Below are positions 21,200 through 32,012 of a DNA stretch of 64,000 nucleotides, in pieces. Both the position numbers and the translations under genes were made by a program. The stretch is from positions 141,536,188-141,600,187 of the forward strand of contig NC_066580.1 in NCBI RefSeq assembly GCF_024323335.1, written 5' to 3'. The notes beneath the pieces are model-generated. The model was not told the DNA's origin. It did not search any database and saw only the letters and a program-made list of their open reading frames with translations. Each line of letters begins with the position of its first letter. Position 1 is the first letter of the stretch. This DNA is from Lathyrus oleraceus (taxonomy: Eukaryota > Streptophyta > Magnoliopsida > Fabales > Fabaceae).

Positions 21200-22920
21200 G
21201 ATGATGACAATGCATCTCTCAGGAATGTGGTAAAAGAAACTAGACAAAAATAACTCCCCCTTAATTAATTAGAGATTATACTATACTTCCCCTGAGAGTA
21301 TACTCCCCCCCCCCCCCCTCTTTGTTTAAAAAAAAGTGGGTAAATATGCATTGCGATAAATTTAAATATGCAAACATAGGAAAATAAACATGTAGGAAAC
21401 GGAAAACACATTGTTTTATTCATTAGGAGAAATTACTTGGAATTCAAAGTACAATAATGGAAATTACTGAACTAAAATTGTATAAAGCAAGAAATAACAC
21501 ATAGGTGGGATTATTTAATGCCAATATCATCATAGAAGAACACGTCTTTAGGTAGTTATGTTTGGTATGGGATGAAGTGTTGGGTTATGAATTTGAATTT
21601 GTGATTAATCACATTTATCTTTCCAGTTATGACTTTGAGTAGCTCTTCAATTGTGGGTAGTTCAAGAGGTTGAAGAGTATTATATTCGATGTCGTCTAAC
21701 TCTATGAGAACTTATTGACTATTTGATTTTCTTTTCTTCTCATTTGAGGGAGGCTTTTCAGTTATTTTTTTAATAATAATCTCAAATTTCATTGATCATA
21801 GGACTGATTTTCCTATTTTAGTCTTTTTTTCCTTGAAATCTTCATCTCCGAATTTTTTTTAGTATCTTCCAGAATCACCGTGACTAGGTTTCCATATTGC
21901 ATCCATGCTCATTTTCTCTTACTTTCCATCATGTACTCGATTACTTATTTTTCCCAATTCACCTTGATTTCGTTTTCTATTAACCATATTGTTTCTACAT
22001 CAACTTGGGTTATGAGACTAAAATTGCCCATTCTTTGAAAAAATATATGATTGATCACATAATGAGTCATACGACTTTCAGGGTAGATATATTCAGCAGT
22101 GAAGGGATTTGGCAGGGAGAGTGATAACTCCTTCATAATAGAGGATGCAACGAGTTTGTGGTTGTATTTTTCTACTTTGTCTTTGAGCTCGACGATAGTG
22201 TTTTCACGAGGGAGATTAAGAATCTCTCCAAATTCTTCTATTGATAGATTTATCCTATGCCTTTTTTACTTTGGTTTGAAAAACTCCATTTGTGAAATGA
22301 AGATTTGAGAAGAACATTTTGACTAGATATGGATACAACCTTTTTGAAAGGATATGAAGGAATATGGATATGTTCAGTTCTTTGAAGGTTTTGAAGAATT
22401 CACGTTCCTTGAAATCTTATGGATATAGGGTGTGAATTCTTTAAAGGGGCCGATCGAAAATATCTTAGAAAAAGCATATTCTTGTTGCTTGGTAGTGAAT
22501 AAGTCGGAAAAAGGGTTGGTGGAAAAGTTTATCTCTTTGGGAGCCATGAAGAATTTGAAGAACAATCTCACACTTGCAAGATGAATATGCAATGAAAAAA
22601 ATATCAAAGCAGAATAACTATTTATCGCACGCCATATGATGATTTGATTGTGTATTTTTGGAAAGAAATTTATAGAGAGTATGCTGATTGAAAATTAGGG
22701 CAAATTATTTCCAAAATAGAAGTGCTAATCGATTGGCTAAGGCCTCAAATTGATTGGTGAATCAAATATCTCAAGATTCTGCATGTTTATCATCAATGTT
22801 AAGACTTGCTTTGCTTAGAGGACAAGGTTAGCTTGGATATGATTTGAGAATAGGCACGTCAAACCTATCTAATTGATTTCCATATGAAACTGAATGGAGA
22901 TATACTCGAACATGTCGTAT
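21200..22920 (-). other. Remnant interior of minus-strand element, unidentified ORF fragments
   Basis: Contains a C14 run near 21306. Minus-strand fragments 22607-22374 (with an internal Met start MAPKEINFSTNPF) and 22136-21945 could belong to one broken ORF, but I do not recognise the family and no RT, integrase or gag motif is visible. A 'tttatagagagt' phrase lies upstream (near 22669). Treated as decayed transposon sequence. Confidence 0.3.
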
Positions 22921-22924
22921 GATC

Positions 22925-23349
22925 GAACATACAGCAGAGTCACCATCAAACTTTATTTATCACAAAAGAAGGAAGGGAAAATATCGATAAAACCCAAGGG
23001 GAATAGAGAAACAGGTAAGGAAATTGCTTAAGCAAGGGAAGGTATTAGCACTTCTCACGTCCATGGTACTCCATGAGAAACATTTTGAATGCTATTGCTT
23101 GGATGGGTGTTGCTATCTTCATGTACCGGCAAAAAAAAAGGGTTAGAGCGAGAGTGCTCGAGGAGGATTGGGGCCCTCTTGCCTATGTATTCTCATAGTG
23201 AAATGAGAAAGTTAGAGCCTCTTAATTTGTGGAACCAGAGGAAGAAAGGGGGAAGATTAAAAAAATTGCCTATGTATCGTTATAGTGAAATAAGAAAGTC
23301 AGAGCACTGTAGTTCAGAGGACAAAGACTAAAAGAGAGATATGGGGTGA
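22925..23349 (-). repeat. LTR fragment H (Ogre-like U5 region)
   Basis: The minus strand carries the U5 landmarks shared with elements B-E: two hairpin modules (one at 23190-23209, stem TTCTCAT/ATGAGAA, followed by TACATAGGCA), the AGTA-loop hairpin at 23062-23075 (stem CATGG/CCATG), the phrase GTGCTAATACCTTCCC and the 'gataaata...ggtgactct' tail. It is cut on the right by the start of element F at 23350; the last five bases (GGTGA) would be F's target duplication. Confidence 0.65.
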
Positions 23350-24575
23350 TGTAAGACCCTAATTTTTACCCTAAGATCCCTCATGCTATCTCATCAATGC
23401 ATTAGCGTTGGGATCATACCTTGGCATCCTCATTACCCCTCATTTATTGGGTTTGTTTTGGGAGAGATCACCAAGCACCATGTGATTGTATCATACTTGT
23501 AAATTATCATTTTACTAACTAAAATACCAAAAATATGTCTTTACATTTGTCTAACTCTTTTGTAGGTAGGGCACATGATCACCTTTGATCTATCAAGTTC
23601 ATATATAGGGTTTAAGACCCTCATTGCTAAGAGTTCAACCAAGGAATGATCCACAATGTCTCTAAACATCATATATGAGTCCCCATGATCTCTACATGTT
23701 ATTTTGATCAAGATTGCTTCAAGAGTTTGGAATTGGTTTGCATTGGAAACCCTAGTTCATCATGGTATCTTGAGTAACTTCTTCAAAAAGCTTCTTCACC
23801 AATTGATCAAATACTTAAAGTTACACTTCAAATTTCATCATCTTATGCATATATAATATCCCATGAGCCTAAAAAGCAAGATAATTGCAATTAGCTAGTT
23901 GGTTGATGGTAGTTGGCCAGATGATTTCATCTGATCAAAACTGGGTCTCCGTAGACCCTATCTCCTACAATTTTCATCATATGAAAATTATTCTAAAAGA
24001 AAAGTTAGTATAAATGACATTACAAAGAACTTTCATGTTAAAGTCTAGAGCAAATTTTGCTTGGAAACTCATTTTCTATGTTGAAACATTATAGGTCATT
24101 TTGTCTAAACCCTAATTTGAAAGTCAACTTCCCAAGGCCATAACTTGCTCAATTTTTATGAGCTGAAAGATTTCCAAGTTTTACAATTAAATTCAAGGTG
24201 TCTATTAAACTTTTATGTTTTGAGTGAGAGCTAAATCAAGTTTTATGAGCATGTGATATGAGGATACATTATAGGTCATTTTGGACGAATACCATTGAAC
24301 AAGTGATTTTCCTCAACTTCAAAAATGCATGACTCACTCATCCCAAATCCAAATGATGTCAAATTTGTGACCATTTTGAAGGTTTTGAAAGAGGTACAAC
24401 TTTTATAAAGACACTTTTCTCATTTGGAGCTCACATAAAAAGTTGTCCAAGGTGGAATAAATGAACATATGGCTTGACACTTAGAAAATATTTTGACATG
24501 ATGAAGTTTCCAAACATCCACCTCAAAATTCATCATGATACAAGTTCCAAATGGAAAAGTGTTCAACATAAGAGT
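23350..24575 (+). repeat. Truncated 5' LTR of element F
   Basis: About 1.2 kb of LTR starting TGTAAGACCC and related to element E's LTR start on the other strand. LTR similarity (e.g. CATCATGATACAAG, also found in the C LTR at 43426) continues to about 24575, where RT coding sequence begins. No ORF is supported. Confidence 0.65.
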
Positions 24576-24576
24576 T

Positions 24577-27085
24577 GTTCCTCTTGATCCGCAATGGGTC
24601 GCCAGTATTGTTCCCGTTCCGAAAGATGATTTCCCTCTAAAACACATTAATATGTTGGTAGACAATACAGCTAAGTTCAAAGTCCTTTCGTTTATGGATA
24701 GATTTTCTGGATATAATCAGATCAAGATGGCACCCGATGATATGGAGAAGACCATATTCATTACACTTTGGGGAATATTATGTTATAGAGTGATGCCTTT
24801 CAGTTTGAAGAATGCTGGTGCAACCTACCAGAGAGCAATGACTACTTTTTTTCATGATATGACGGACAAAGAGATTGAAGTCGATGTTGATGATATGATT
24901 GCCAAATCCATTGATGAAGAAGAACATGTTGAGCATTTGTTGAAGCTATTCCAACATTTGAGGAAGTATAAACTCCGCTTGAATCCCAATAAGTGTACTT
25001 TTGGTGTTCGTTCCGGTAAGTTGTTGGGCTTTATTGTCAGCGAGTAGGGTATTGAAGTTGATCCTGCCAAGGTCAAAGCAATACAAGAGATACCTGTGCC
25101 CAAAACTGAGAAGCAAGTTAGAGGTTTTCTCGGTCTCTTGAATTATATCTCAAGATTCATTTCACACATGACTGCCACATGTGCGCCTATACTGAAGCTT
25201 CTTCAAAAAGATCAGTCTTGTGATTGGACCGAGGACTTCCAGAATGCTTTTGACAGTATCAAGGAATATTTGCTTGAACCTCCAATTTTGTCTCCACCTG
25301 TTGAAGGAAGGCCTTTGATCATGTATTTGATTGTGCTTAAAGATGGTATGGGTTGTGTTCTTGGTCAGCAAGACGAGACTGGGAAGAAGGAATTTGAAAT
25401 TTACTACCTCAGTAAGAAGTTCACCGACCGTGAGACTCGGTATTCTATGCTTGAGAAGACTTGTTACGCATTGGCTTTGGCTGCTAAGCGTCTGTGTCAA
25501 TATATGTTAAATCATACCACTTGGTTGATATCCAAAATGGATCCAATCAAGTATATATTTGAGAAGCCTGCTTTAACTGGGAGGATTGCCCGTTGGCAGA
25601 TGTTATTATCAAAGTATGATATTGAATACCGTTCTCAGAAAGCAATGAAAGGTAGTGTCTTGGCTGACCATTTGGCTCACCAACCGCTTGAAGATTATCA
25701 GTCAGTGTATTATGATTTTCCTGACGAAGAGATCTTGTACTTGAAAATGAAATATTATGATGAACTGTTGCTTGAAGAAGGGCCAAAACCTAGTTCTCGT
25801 TGGGGCATGGTATTTGATGGAGTTGTTAATCAGTATTATATAAGCATTGGGGAAGTGATTATTACTCCTCAAGGCACGCATTTTCCATTTTCAGTTAGAT
25901 TAATTTTCAAGTGTGCAAACAATATGGCAGAATATGAAGCTTGCATTATGGGGCTTGAAGTGGCCATTGATCTCACAATCAAGTATTTGGACGTCTATGG
26001 GAATTCAGCTTTGGCGGTGAATCAAATCAAAGGTGAATGGGAGACGAATCATCCCGGTTTGATACCATATAGAGACTATGAGAGGAGGATCTTAACTTTC
26101 TTTACAAAGGTTGAATTCCATCATATACCTCGAGATGAAAACCGGATGGCAGATGCTCTTGCAACATTGGCTTCAATGATTATGGTGAAATATTCGAATG
26201 AATTTCCCAATTTGACTATAATGCGTCTTGATAGGCCAGCTCATGTGTTTGCTATTGAAGAGGTCAAAGATGAGAAATCGTGGTATTACGACATCAAGTG
26301 TTTCCTCCAAAGTCAAATTTACCCGTCTAGGGCATCTTTGAAAGATAAGAAGGCTTTGAGAAGATTAGCCAGCAATTTCTACCTGAATGGTGATGTACTT
26401 TACAAGAGAAACTTCGATATGGTTTTCCTCAGATGTATGGATAGACACGAAGCAGACCTATTGATGACTGAAGTCCATGAAGGTTCCTTTGGTACTCATT
26501 CCAATGGACATGTAATGGCAAAGAAGATGATGCAAGTAGGTTACTATTGGCTGACAATGGAATCTAACAGTTGCAAGTTTGTGAAGAAATGCCACAAGTG
26601 TCAAACATATGCAGATAAAACCCCATGTCCCTCTGACACTGTTGAACGTCATATCCTCCCCATGGCCCTTCTCCATGTGGGGGATTAATATGATTGGTAT
26701 GATTGAGCCTAAAACGTCGAATGGACATCGTTTCATTTTGGTGGCTATTGATTACTTCACAAAGTGGGTTGAAGTTGCAGCGTATGCGAATGTAACCAAG
26801 CAAGTTGTTATAAGGTTTATCAAGAATCAGATCATATGCCGTTATGGTGTGCCAAGTAAGATCATTACTGATAATGGATCTAACTTGAATAATAATATGG
26901 TGGAAGATCTTTGCAAAGACTTCAAGATTGCACATCATAAATATTCTCCCTACAGACCCAAGATGAATGGGGTTGTTGAAGCTACAAACAAGAACATCAA
27001 GAAGATTATTTAGAAGATGGTTGTAACGTATAAGGATTGGTATGAGATGCTCTCATTTGCTTTGCACGGGTATCGTACATCCATC
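24577..27085 (+). pseudogene. pol: Element F RT-RNase H-integrase pseudogene
   Basis: RT starts within the PQWVASIVPVPK block; about 20 residues present in element C between that block and DDFPL are missing. The active-site motif is DVDD where C has YVDD (24882-24893). An in-frame TAG at 25045-25047 breaks RT; the frame is otherwise open to 26688, covering RNase H, tether and a second RNase H in which the conserved YGDS Asp is Asn (YGNS). A frame change near 26615 precedes the integrase core, whose first catalytic Asp is Asn (WGINMIG, 26687-26689); ITDNGS and the Glu region are kept. A TAG at 27011-27013 follows, and element E interrupts at the HGYRTS block. Enzymatically dead by several independent lesions. 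Confidence 0.85.
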
Positions 27086-27301
27086 TGTAGTAGGGTATTC
27101 GTTACCATTAGAGATATTGACTAAATCCAAGGTAAATCATACAATTCGAGTCACCACCGCACCTCTATTTATCCAAAGGAATGGTTAGAAAGCGAACAAA
27201 AACCTAAAAGTTTTATCAAATCAAAAACTAGTAAAAGAGAGTCAGAGATCTGGGTAAGGGGGTTGGTTATGCAATGGGAAGGTGTTAGGCACCCAAAACA
27301 T

Positions 27302-27317
27302 CCTAAGTACTCCTAGG
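27302..27317 (-). other. AGTA-loop hairpin (HP3) in E LTR
   Basis: Sense strand stem CCTAGG/CTTAGG (one G-U pair) with AGTA loop; same position and loop as in B, C, D and H, different stem sequence. Confidence 0.5.
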
Positions 27318-27322
27318 GAGCC
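27318..27322. repeat. Left target-site duplication of element B (GAGCC)
   Basis: GAGCC directly before the 5' LTR start, identical to 37757-37761 directly after the 3' LTR end. Five bp is the expected length for Ty3/gypsy insertion. Proves B is an intact, single insertion. Confidence 0.92.
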
Positions 27323-27408
27323 TGTAACACCCCAAAATTTGCCCTCCTCATTCATGCATTCATTTAGCATTTCATATTGCATTTCATCATGTCAATCAGA
27401 ATTAGATC

Positions 27409-27447
<39 letters not shown>

Positions 27448-27601
27448 GAAAAAATAAAATAAATAAATAATTTTTTACAAAAAAAAAATAATAATAAAAT
27501 TTTTTAATTAATTAATTAATTAATTAAATAAATAAAATATAATAAATTTTTTTGGACTTGGGTCTCTCTCATTTGAGCCCACAAAACCATGAAATTCAGT
27601 C

Positions 27602-27609
27602 TATAAATA
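27602..27609 (+). promoter_or_regulatory. TATA box in B 5' LTR
   Basis: TATAAATA in CTATAAATACC, about 280 bp into the LTR; identical at 36316-36323 in the 3' LTR. RNA started ~30 bp downstream would carry all the leader hairpins. Confidence 0.55.
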
Positions 27610-28564
27610 CCAAGGCTTCACTTGAGAGAACAGAGAACAAAGGGGGATTTTGAAGAGGAGCAAAATACTCTGAGGTTTCCTTGGAACAAAACCCTGAGGA
27701 AAAAGATAGTGAGAGAAGACCTAACGGAGTTCAGAGCAGCCTCCAAACCCCGAAGGGAACTCAACTACACAGAATCACCTCTGCCTCACATAAATCCTAA
27801 AGATTGTTTTGTAAACCTCATGGGTGCAACTCAATTTCAATCAAGCTCTCCAATCAGGTTTGCCATTATTCCCATTACCTTTGCCCATGGGTTTAATATG
27901 TATATGAATGTATAAACAATGCCTTGAATGTTTAACCGTTTAATTTTTGAGTGTATGCCACAGGGTTTGAGTTTTTCTGAAACCATACTGTTGATCATGA
28001 AAAAAATGCTTATGGTGTTTCACTAACCCTTTTGTTGAATTTTTGTGAGGGCTCACATGACTTTTGCAGGGATAACTTGCGTGGTTTCCCACTTTATTTG
28101 TGGGATAACCCCTGGAGGTTCATTCCGATTACCTGTACTGACTCACTTTTCTTTGATGGCATTAGCTTGGAAGGATCTCAGGGTTTCCCATTCCTCTAAT
28201 TGCTGTTACTTCGGATCTTTATCCGCGTGGTACTTTTACATTTTTCCCGCATTTTACTGCTTTCCTAGCTGGAAGACCTCGATAGGAGGCAACGTTTGAG
28301 CCCCTTGGTGGAATTTTACTTTGAGATACATGTTTTGTGTTTTGTATTCATATCCCTGCAGGTAGCGCGATTCCTTCGTCAAGGACTGCCTTTTTGCCCT
28401 TGAGCATCCCAAACCCTAACCCTTCATTGATTTTTCTTCTCCTAAAACCCAAAGCAACGCGTTTACTCCTTCTACTACAGGCGAGTAAGTCTCCAAAGGT
28501 CGAGCATCCGGTAGATTGCGTAGTGACGTCGTTCGTCCAAAACCCAATCCATAACCCCGTAGTT

Positions 28565-28638
28565 AGCCGAACTACGTTTTGCTCTGATTCTCAGGCCAGA
28601 TGAGATACGTAGGCATAAGACGCGATGTCTTAGCGAGC
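28565..28638 (+). other. Leader hairpin module, B copy 1
   Basis: Hairpin 1 at 28589-28605 (stem TCTCA/TGAGA), then TACGTAGGCA, then hairpin 2 at 28616-28632 (stem TAAGAC/GTCTTA, loop GCGAT), then GCGAG. Just upstream, CGTAGTT/AACTACG forms a further inverted repeat. The 3' LTR copy is at 37279-37352. Confidence 0.6.
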
Positions 28639-28660
28639 ACACATCCCCCCAACCCATAGG

Positions 28661-28735
28661 TCAGCCGAGCTACGAAGACTCTGATTCTCATATTCAGATG
28701 AGATACGTATGCAGTGGATGCGACATCCGCGCGAG
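28661..28735 (+). other. Leader hairpin module, B copy 2
   Basis: Hairpin 1 at 28686-28703 (stem TCTCAT/ATGAGA, loop ATTCAG), then TACGTATGCA, then hairpin 2 at 28714-28730 (stem GTGGAT/ATCCGC with one G-U pair, loop GCGAC), then GCGAGTC. Confidence 0.6.
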
Positions 28736-28816
28736 TCATTTTCATTTAACCCTTTTTTTTGGTAAACAGCACAAGATAAACCCACACCCTTTAGACAAGA
28801 ACTACAAAAGTGGATC

Positions 28817-28832
28817 CCGTAGAGTACTACGG
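28817..28832 (+). other. AGTA-loop hairpin (HP3) in B 5' LTR
   Basis: Stem CCGTAG/CTACGG, loop AGTA, followed by GTGCTAATACCTTCCC. In C and D the middle pair is changed on both arms (CCGTCG/CGACGG). Repeated at 37531-37546 in the 3' LTR. Confidence 0.6.
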
Positions 28833-29043
28833 ATGCGTAGGCGTGCTAATACCTTCCCTTCCCATAACCGACTCCCGAATCAAGATTTGGTTGCGAGACC
28901 CCGTCTTGTCCTTTCCTTTTTCAGGTTTACTTCGAGCGTTTCCTTTCCCTCCTTTGGGATGAATAACGCACGGTGGCGACTCTTCTGTCTTTTCCTTTCG
29001 CCGGTTGTTTTTTTTCGCACTGTATTTTTCAGGTTGTGACAGC

Positions 29044-29061
29044 TGGCGACTCTGCTGGGGA
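29044..29061 (+). other. Primer binding site of element B (tRNA-Arg type)
   Basis: TGGCGACTCTGCTGGGGA, two bases after the LTR end, identical to the site of C. Complementary to a plant tRNA-Arg 3' end. Confidence 0.85.
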
Positions 29062-30161
29062 CCCGGTTTCCCTAAGCGAGTCCCTCCTAGCTTTTGTAGT
29101 TTGTTTATTGGGTGTTCATGCTTTTGTACGGTTATTTATTTACCTGCTTTACCTTATTGCATTATGTACATATCATTGCTTTATCTGTTGGCTGGCTATG
29201 GCTGCTTGGTGATCTTTGTGAGATGAGTTCTATACCCGAACTCGAGTGCACTTAGGATAGGAGAATGACATAGTCCTGTCGACTTGTGTGGAGTTATTCC
29301 TTAGCGAGTTGACTTGCAAGCCCATTCACTTGGTGAAGGTCATGTTGAGATCAATAATGTCACATAAGTAAGTTGTGGTTAGACATTACTTGTTCCAATA
29401 TAGACCTTAGAACCCGAGGACCTTAGTTTACCAAACCCATCTTGGCCTATTCGTAGGACGTAGTGCGAAAGTCGTTCAAGTGTAAGATTTGATACGATTG
29501 TTACGCGATACTACACTCATAAGAGTCTCTCTTGAGAATATTGTTGGAATACGAGTAGTCGTTCCTCTGATAATATCCGAAAGATGGAATTATGACTATG
29601 GGAACCTTTTGTAGAACATGTTTGGCAGGTTTAAACCTTAGTACACTCCTTTTGGGTGGTTCTTAACCTAAACTCCATGCTCGTGACTTGCAACAAACCC
29701 TGGATTCATGGTTAATCCGATCAGGTATCCTTAATATCAATGGAACTCGGGTGTTGATAAGATGTAAACCATAATCCACCAAAATGGGTGGTTGATATTA
29801 AGGATAACATGATCCATCCCATGACCTTTGTTTGGTGTGCTCTTAATTTCTCTCCAGATAGTGCAACCTGACAGATGTTCAAGCAGATACATCAATTCTG
29901 ATTGACAGGCCTTTGCATTGCATAAAATCATCTGCATATTTGCATCCAACATCTCATGCTTATTCATTTGCAGGGTATTCCCTTTCAAAACGGGGGTGCC
30001 TTAAAACTGAACAAGCAGTGCATCGCATACCATGCATATTAACCCTTGTCTGTTTTGCAGGTGTCACCGCAGTGTCTAATGTTTGTTCCCTGTATCAGGC
30101 AGTTATTGGTCCCAAGCGAGTCCACAGGTACCTGACAAAGGAAAATCGTCCACAACTAGCG
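29062..30161 (+). other. Element B leader, no ORF1
   Basis: The 1.1 kb between primer site and gag lacks any ORF1-like frame. It contains a 15-bp perfect inverted repeat, TATCCTTAATATCAA (29726-29740) and its complement (29792-29806), with a nested hairpin CCACC/GGTGG between the arms (about 29777-29791). The frame upstream of the gag ATG is open from 29913 but its first 83 codons show no gag similarity. Confidence 0.6.
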
Positions 30162-32012
30162 ATGGACCAAGTACAGAAAGAGCTGGTTGATATGCGTGAA
30201 AGGATGGATCAGTTCATGACATTGATGACTGGTATGGCAGCAGACCAAGAAAAGATGAGGGAATTGGTTGAGCAACCGAGGCCCAATCCAGATTTGGAGA
30301 TACCAAATGCTGAGGGAAACCCTGGTAACCCTGGGAACGCTGATAACCCTGTGATCACTGGTAACGCGGGTAACGCAAATGCTGATGGAAACCCGGGTAA
30401 TGTTAGCAACACAGGGAATGTTGGAAATGGTATTGGCGGAAGGTACAATGTGAATCAAGGAATTCGGATTAACGGGCACCCCGTTACTGAAGATTATCAG
30501 TATGATCAATTTTCTTTGCACGACGAGGCCCTCGAGACCACGCGCCGTATGGATGAGCTTGCTGAGAAGCTCAAATCTTTGGAGTCTCAAAATTCCTTAG
30601 GCTTTGATGTCACAAATCTTGGTCTGGTTCAGGGAGTAAGGATTCCTCACAAGTTCAAACCCCCTACTTTTGAGAAATATAACGGGGCTTCTTGCCCACG
30701 CACTCATCTCCAATCTTATCTGGGAAGGTTGGGAGCTCACACGGAAGATGAAAAGCTGTGGATGTACTATTTTGAAGACAGTCTAACTGGAGCTTCTCGT
30801 GAATGGTATTCTCATTTGTCTCGTACTACCATCAAGAGCTGGAAAGACTTGGCAGAGGCTTTTATCAAGCAATATCAATACAACTTGGACATGGCTCCAA
30901 ATCGGACCTTGTTGCAAGGTATGTCTCAGACTGCCAAGGAAACCTTTAGAGAGTATGCTCAGCGTTGGAGACAGATTGCTGCGTCCTTCCAACCCCCTAT
31001 GTCTGAAAGGGAGATGGCGGACATGTTCATGAACACTCTTCAAGGCAATTATATTGAGAGATTGGCTGCTTGCCCGTCAATCAGCTTTGCAGAGATAGTA
31101 ATTGTTGGAGAAAGAATCGAGAGTCTGTTGAAGATGGGCCGAATTCAAGACAATAGTGTTTCCAACCCATCAGGTCCCAAGAGACCGTTTGCTGGTAACG
31201 GTCAGCGAAGAAAAGAAGGCGAGGCAAGCGTTGTGTATGCTGGTAGAGGCAGGAGTAAAGGACGCCCTAATTATTATCAAGATCAAGTGGCCGCAGTCAC
31301 TATTCCAACACCTGTTCCTCAACCGCAATATCATCCGCAACAACAACCCAGGTACAACAATCAACAACAAGGAGGTAATCCGGGTCAGCAGAGACACTAT
31401 CAACAACGTCCAAGGCAAACGGACTGGGTCATCGAGCCAATCCCAATTCCTTATTTAGTATTACTTCCCAAGCTGATTGACATGAATCTGGTTACGTTGA
31501 GAACTCTGGCTCCACCAATCGATCCCAATAATTTGCCTAGAGGTTATGATGTCAACGCCAGATGTGCTTTTCACTCCAACGCACCTGGCCATACTACAGA
31601 TAATTGCAAGGCTCTCCAGTTAAAGGTACAAGATTTGAGAGATGCCCAGGCTATCAATTTTGCTCCGGTGCCTAATGTTATCCAGAACCCGATGCCGGCT
31701 CACGGCGGGCAGGGGATTAATGCTGTCGAAGTGGTTGAAGCTGGTAATGCCCAAGGCTGGGGCAAATTTGTGGAGCCAGTCATCAAAGAAGACAAGTTTG
31801 GATTGGGGTATGCTCCGGGATCTCAGAAGAATGAAACCGGTACTCTCTCCAGCGGGGGTTTAGTTTCTCCCCACATCGTCAATGCTGCAGATGAAGACAA
31901 GGCTGACGGCGACTGTGACTTAGATAGCTGGATTCGCCCGTGTGTCCCGGGAGAAAAGCTCGACAATTGGTCGTCTAAAAAAACCGTCCGGGTTACTCTA
32001 CTGAAAGAGTGA
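30162..32012 (+). CDS. gag: Element B gag polyprotein (open, protease deleted)
   Basis: 616 residues from the ATG at 30162, chosen because MDQVQKELVD aligns with the gag starts of C and D. Order: coiled-coil-like N-terminus (1-35), an Asn/Gly/Pro-rich linker with NPGN/NAGN repeats (about 45-100), capsid-type gag domain (about 200-330; WMYYFEDSL, EYAQRWRQI), a Gln/Pro-rich stretch, and a zinc knuckle CAFHSNAPGHTTDNC near 468 of form CX2HX5HX4C. The aspartic protease found in C is deleted in frame between VEVVEAG and AQGWGKF, leaving the conserved acidic C-terminal tail (CDLDSW, PGE). The stop overlaps the predicted intron donor. Gag would assemble particles; an open gag in an element lacking pol suggests it still supplies its own gag. 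Confidence 0.85.
   Translation: MDQVQKELVDMRERMDQFMTLMTGMAADQEKMRELVEQPRPNPDLEIPNAEGNPGNPGNADNPVITGNAGNANADGNPGNVSNTGNVGNGIGGRYNVNQGIRINGHPVTEDYQYDQFSLHDEALETTRRMDELAEKLKSLESQNSLGFDVTNLGLVQGVRIPHKFKPPTFEKYNGASCPRTHLQSYLGRLGAHTEDEKLWMYYFEDSLTGASREWYSHLSRTTIKSWKDLAEAFIKQYQYNLDMAPNRTLLQGMSQTAKETFREYAQRWRQIAASFQPPMSEREMADMFMNTLQGNYIERLAACPSISFAEIVIVGERIESLLKMGRIQDNSVSNPSGPKRPFAGNGQRRKEGEASVVYAGRGRSKGRPNYYQDQVAAVTIPTPVPQPQYHPQQQPRYNNQQQGGNPGQQRHYQQRPRQTDWVIEPIPIPYLVLLPKLIDMNLVTLRTLAPPIDPNNLPRGYDVNARCAFHSNAPGHTTDNCKALQLKVQDLRDAQAINFAPVPNVIQNPMPAHGGQGINAVEVVEAGNAQGWGKFVEPVIKEDKFGLGYAPGSQKNETGTLSSGGLVSPHIVNAADEDKADGDCDLDSWIRPCVPGEKLDNWSSKKTVRVTLLKE

Larger units (their letters stand above)
23350..27085 (+). 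mobile_element. Element F: deleted Ogre-like element (plus)
   Basis: Begins with an LTR start TGTAAGACCCTAATTTTT at 23350, whose type matches element E's LTR terminus. At about 24575 the LTR is joined directly to RT coding sequence, so the rest of the LTR, primer site, ORF1, gag, protease and the RT N-terminus are gone. RT, RNase H, second RNase H and integrase follow with several lesions, until element E interrupts the integrase at 27085/27086. F is older than E. Confidence 0.7.
27086..27322 (-). repeat. Element E LTR, terminal U5 piece
   Basis: The minus strand holds the shared U5 tail: AGTA-loop hairpin (27302-27317), the TGCCTAACACCTTCCC phrase and a 'ggtggtgactc' phrase, ending ...CCTACTACA at 27086. 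Element B is inserted only a few bases beyond the hairpin. The exact left end is inferred from the TG/CA rule and from where F coding sequence stops. Confidence 0.6.
27323..29041 (+). repeat. 5' LTR of element B (1719 bp)
   Basis: Runs from TGTAACACCCCAAAATTTG to ...TTGTGACA. It holds an A-run and TTAA-rich low-complexity tract (27409-27540), a TATA box (27602-27609), two hairpin modules (28565-28735) and the AGTA-loop hairpin (28817-28832). The last ~250 bp are closely related to the C and D LTR ends whereas U3 is distinct. Short ORFs over the LTR (e.g. 27622-27915, also present in the 3' LTR) show no known domain. Confidence 0.92.

Noticed and set aside
27282..27470. ORF ending in a poly-lysine run
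   Set aside because: Crosses the E/B junction and encodes the LTR's A-run; not a gene.
27622..27915. 97-codon ORF repeated in both B LTRs as a possible LTR gene
   Set aside because: Duplicated only because LTRs are copies; no domain, and no counterpart in the C, D or E LTRs.
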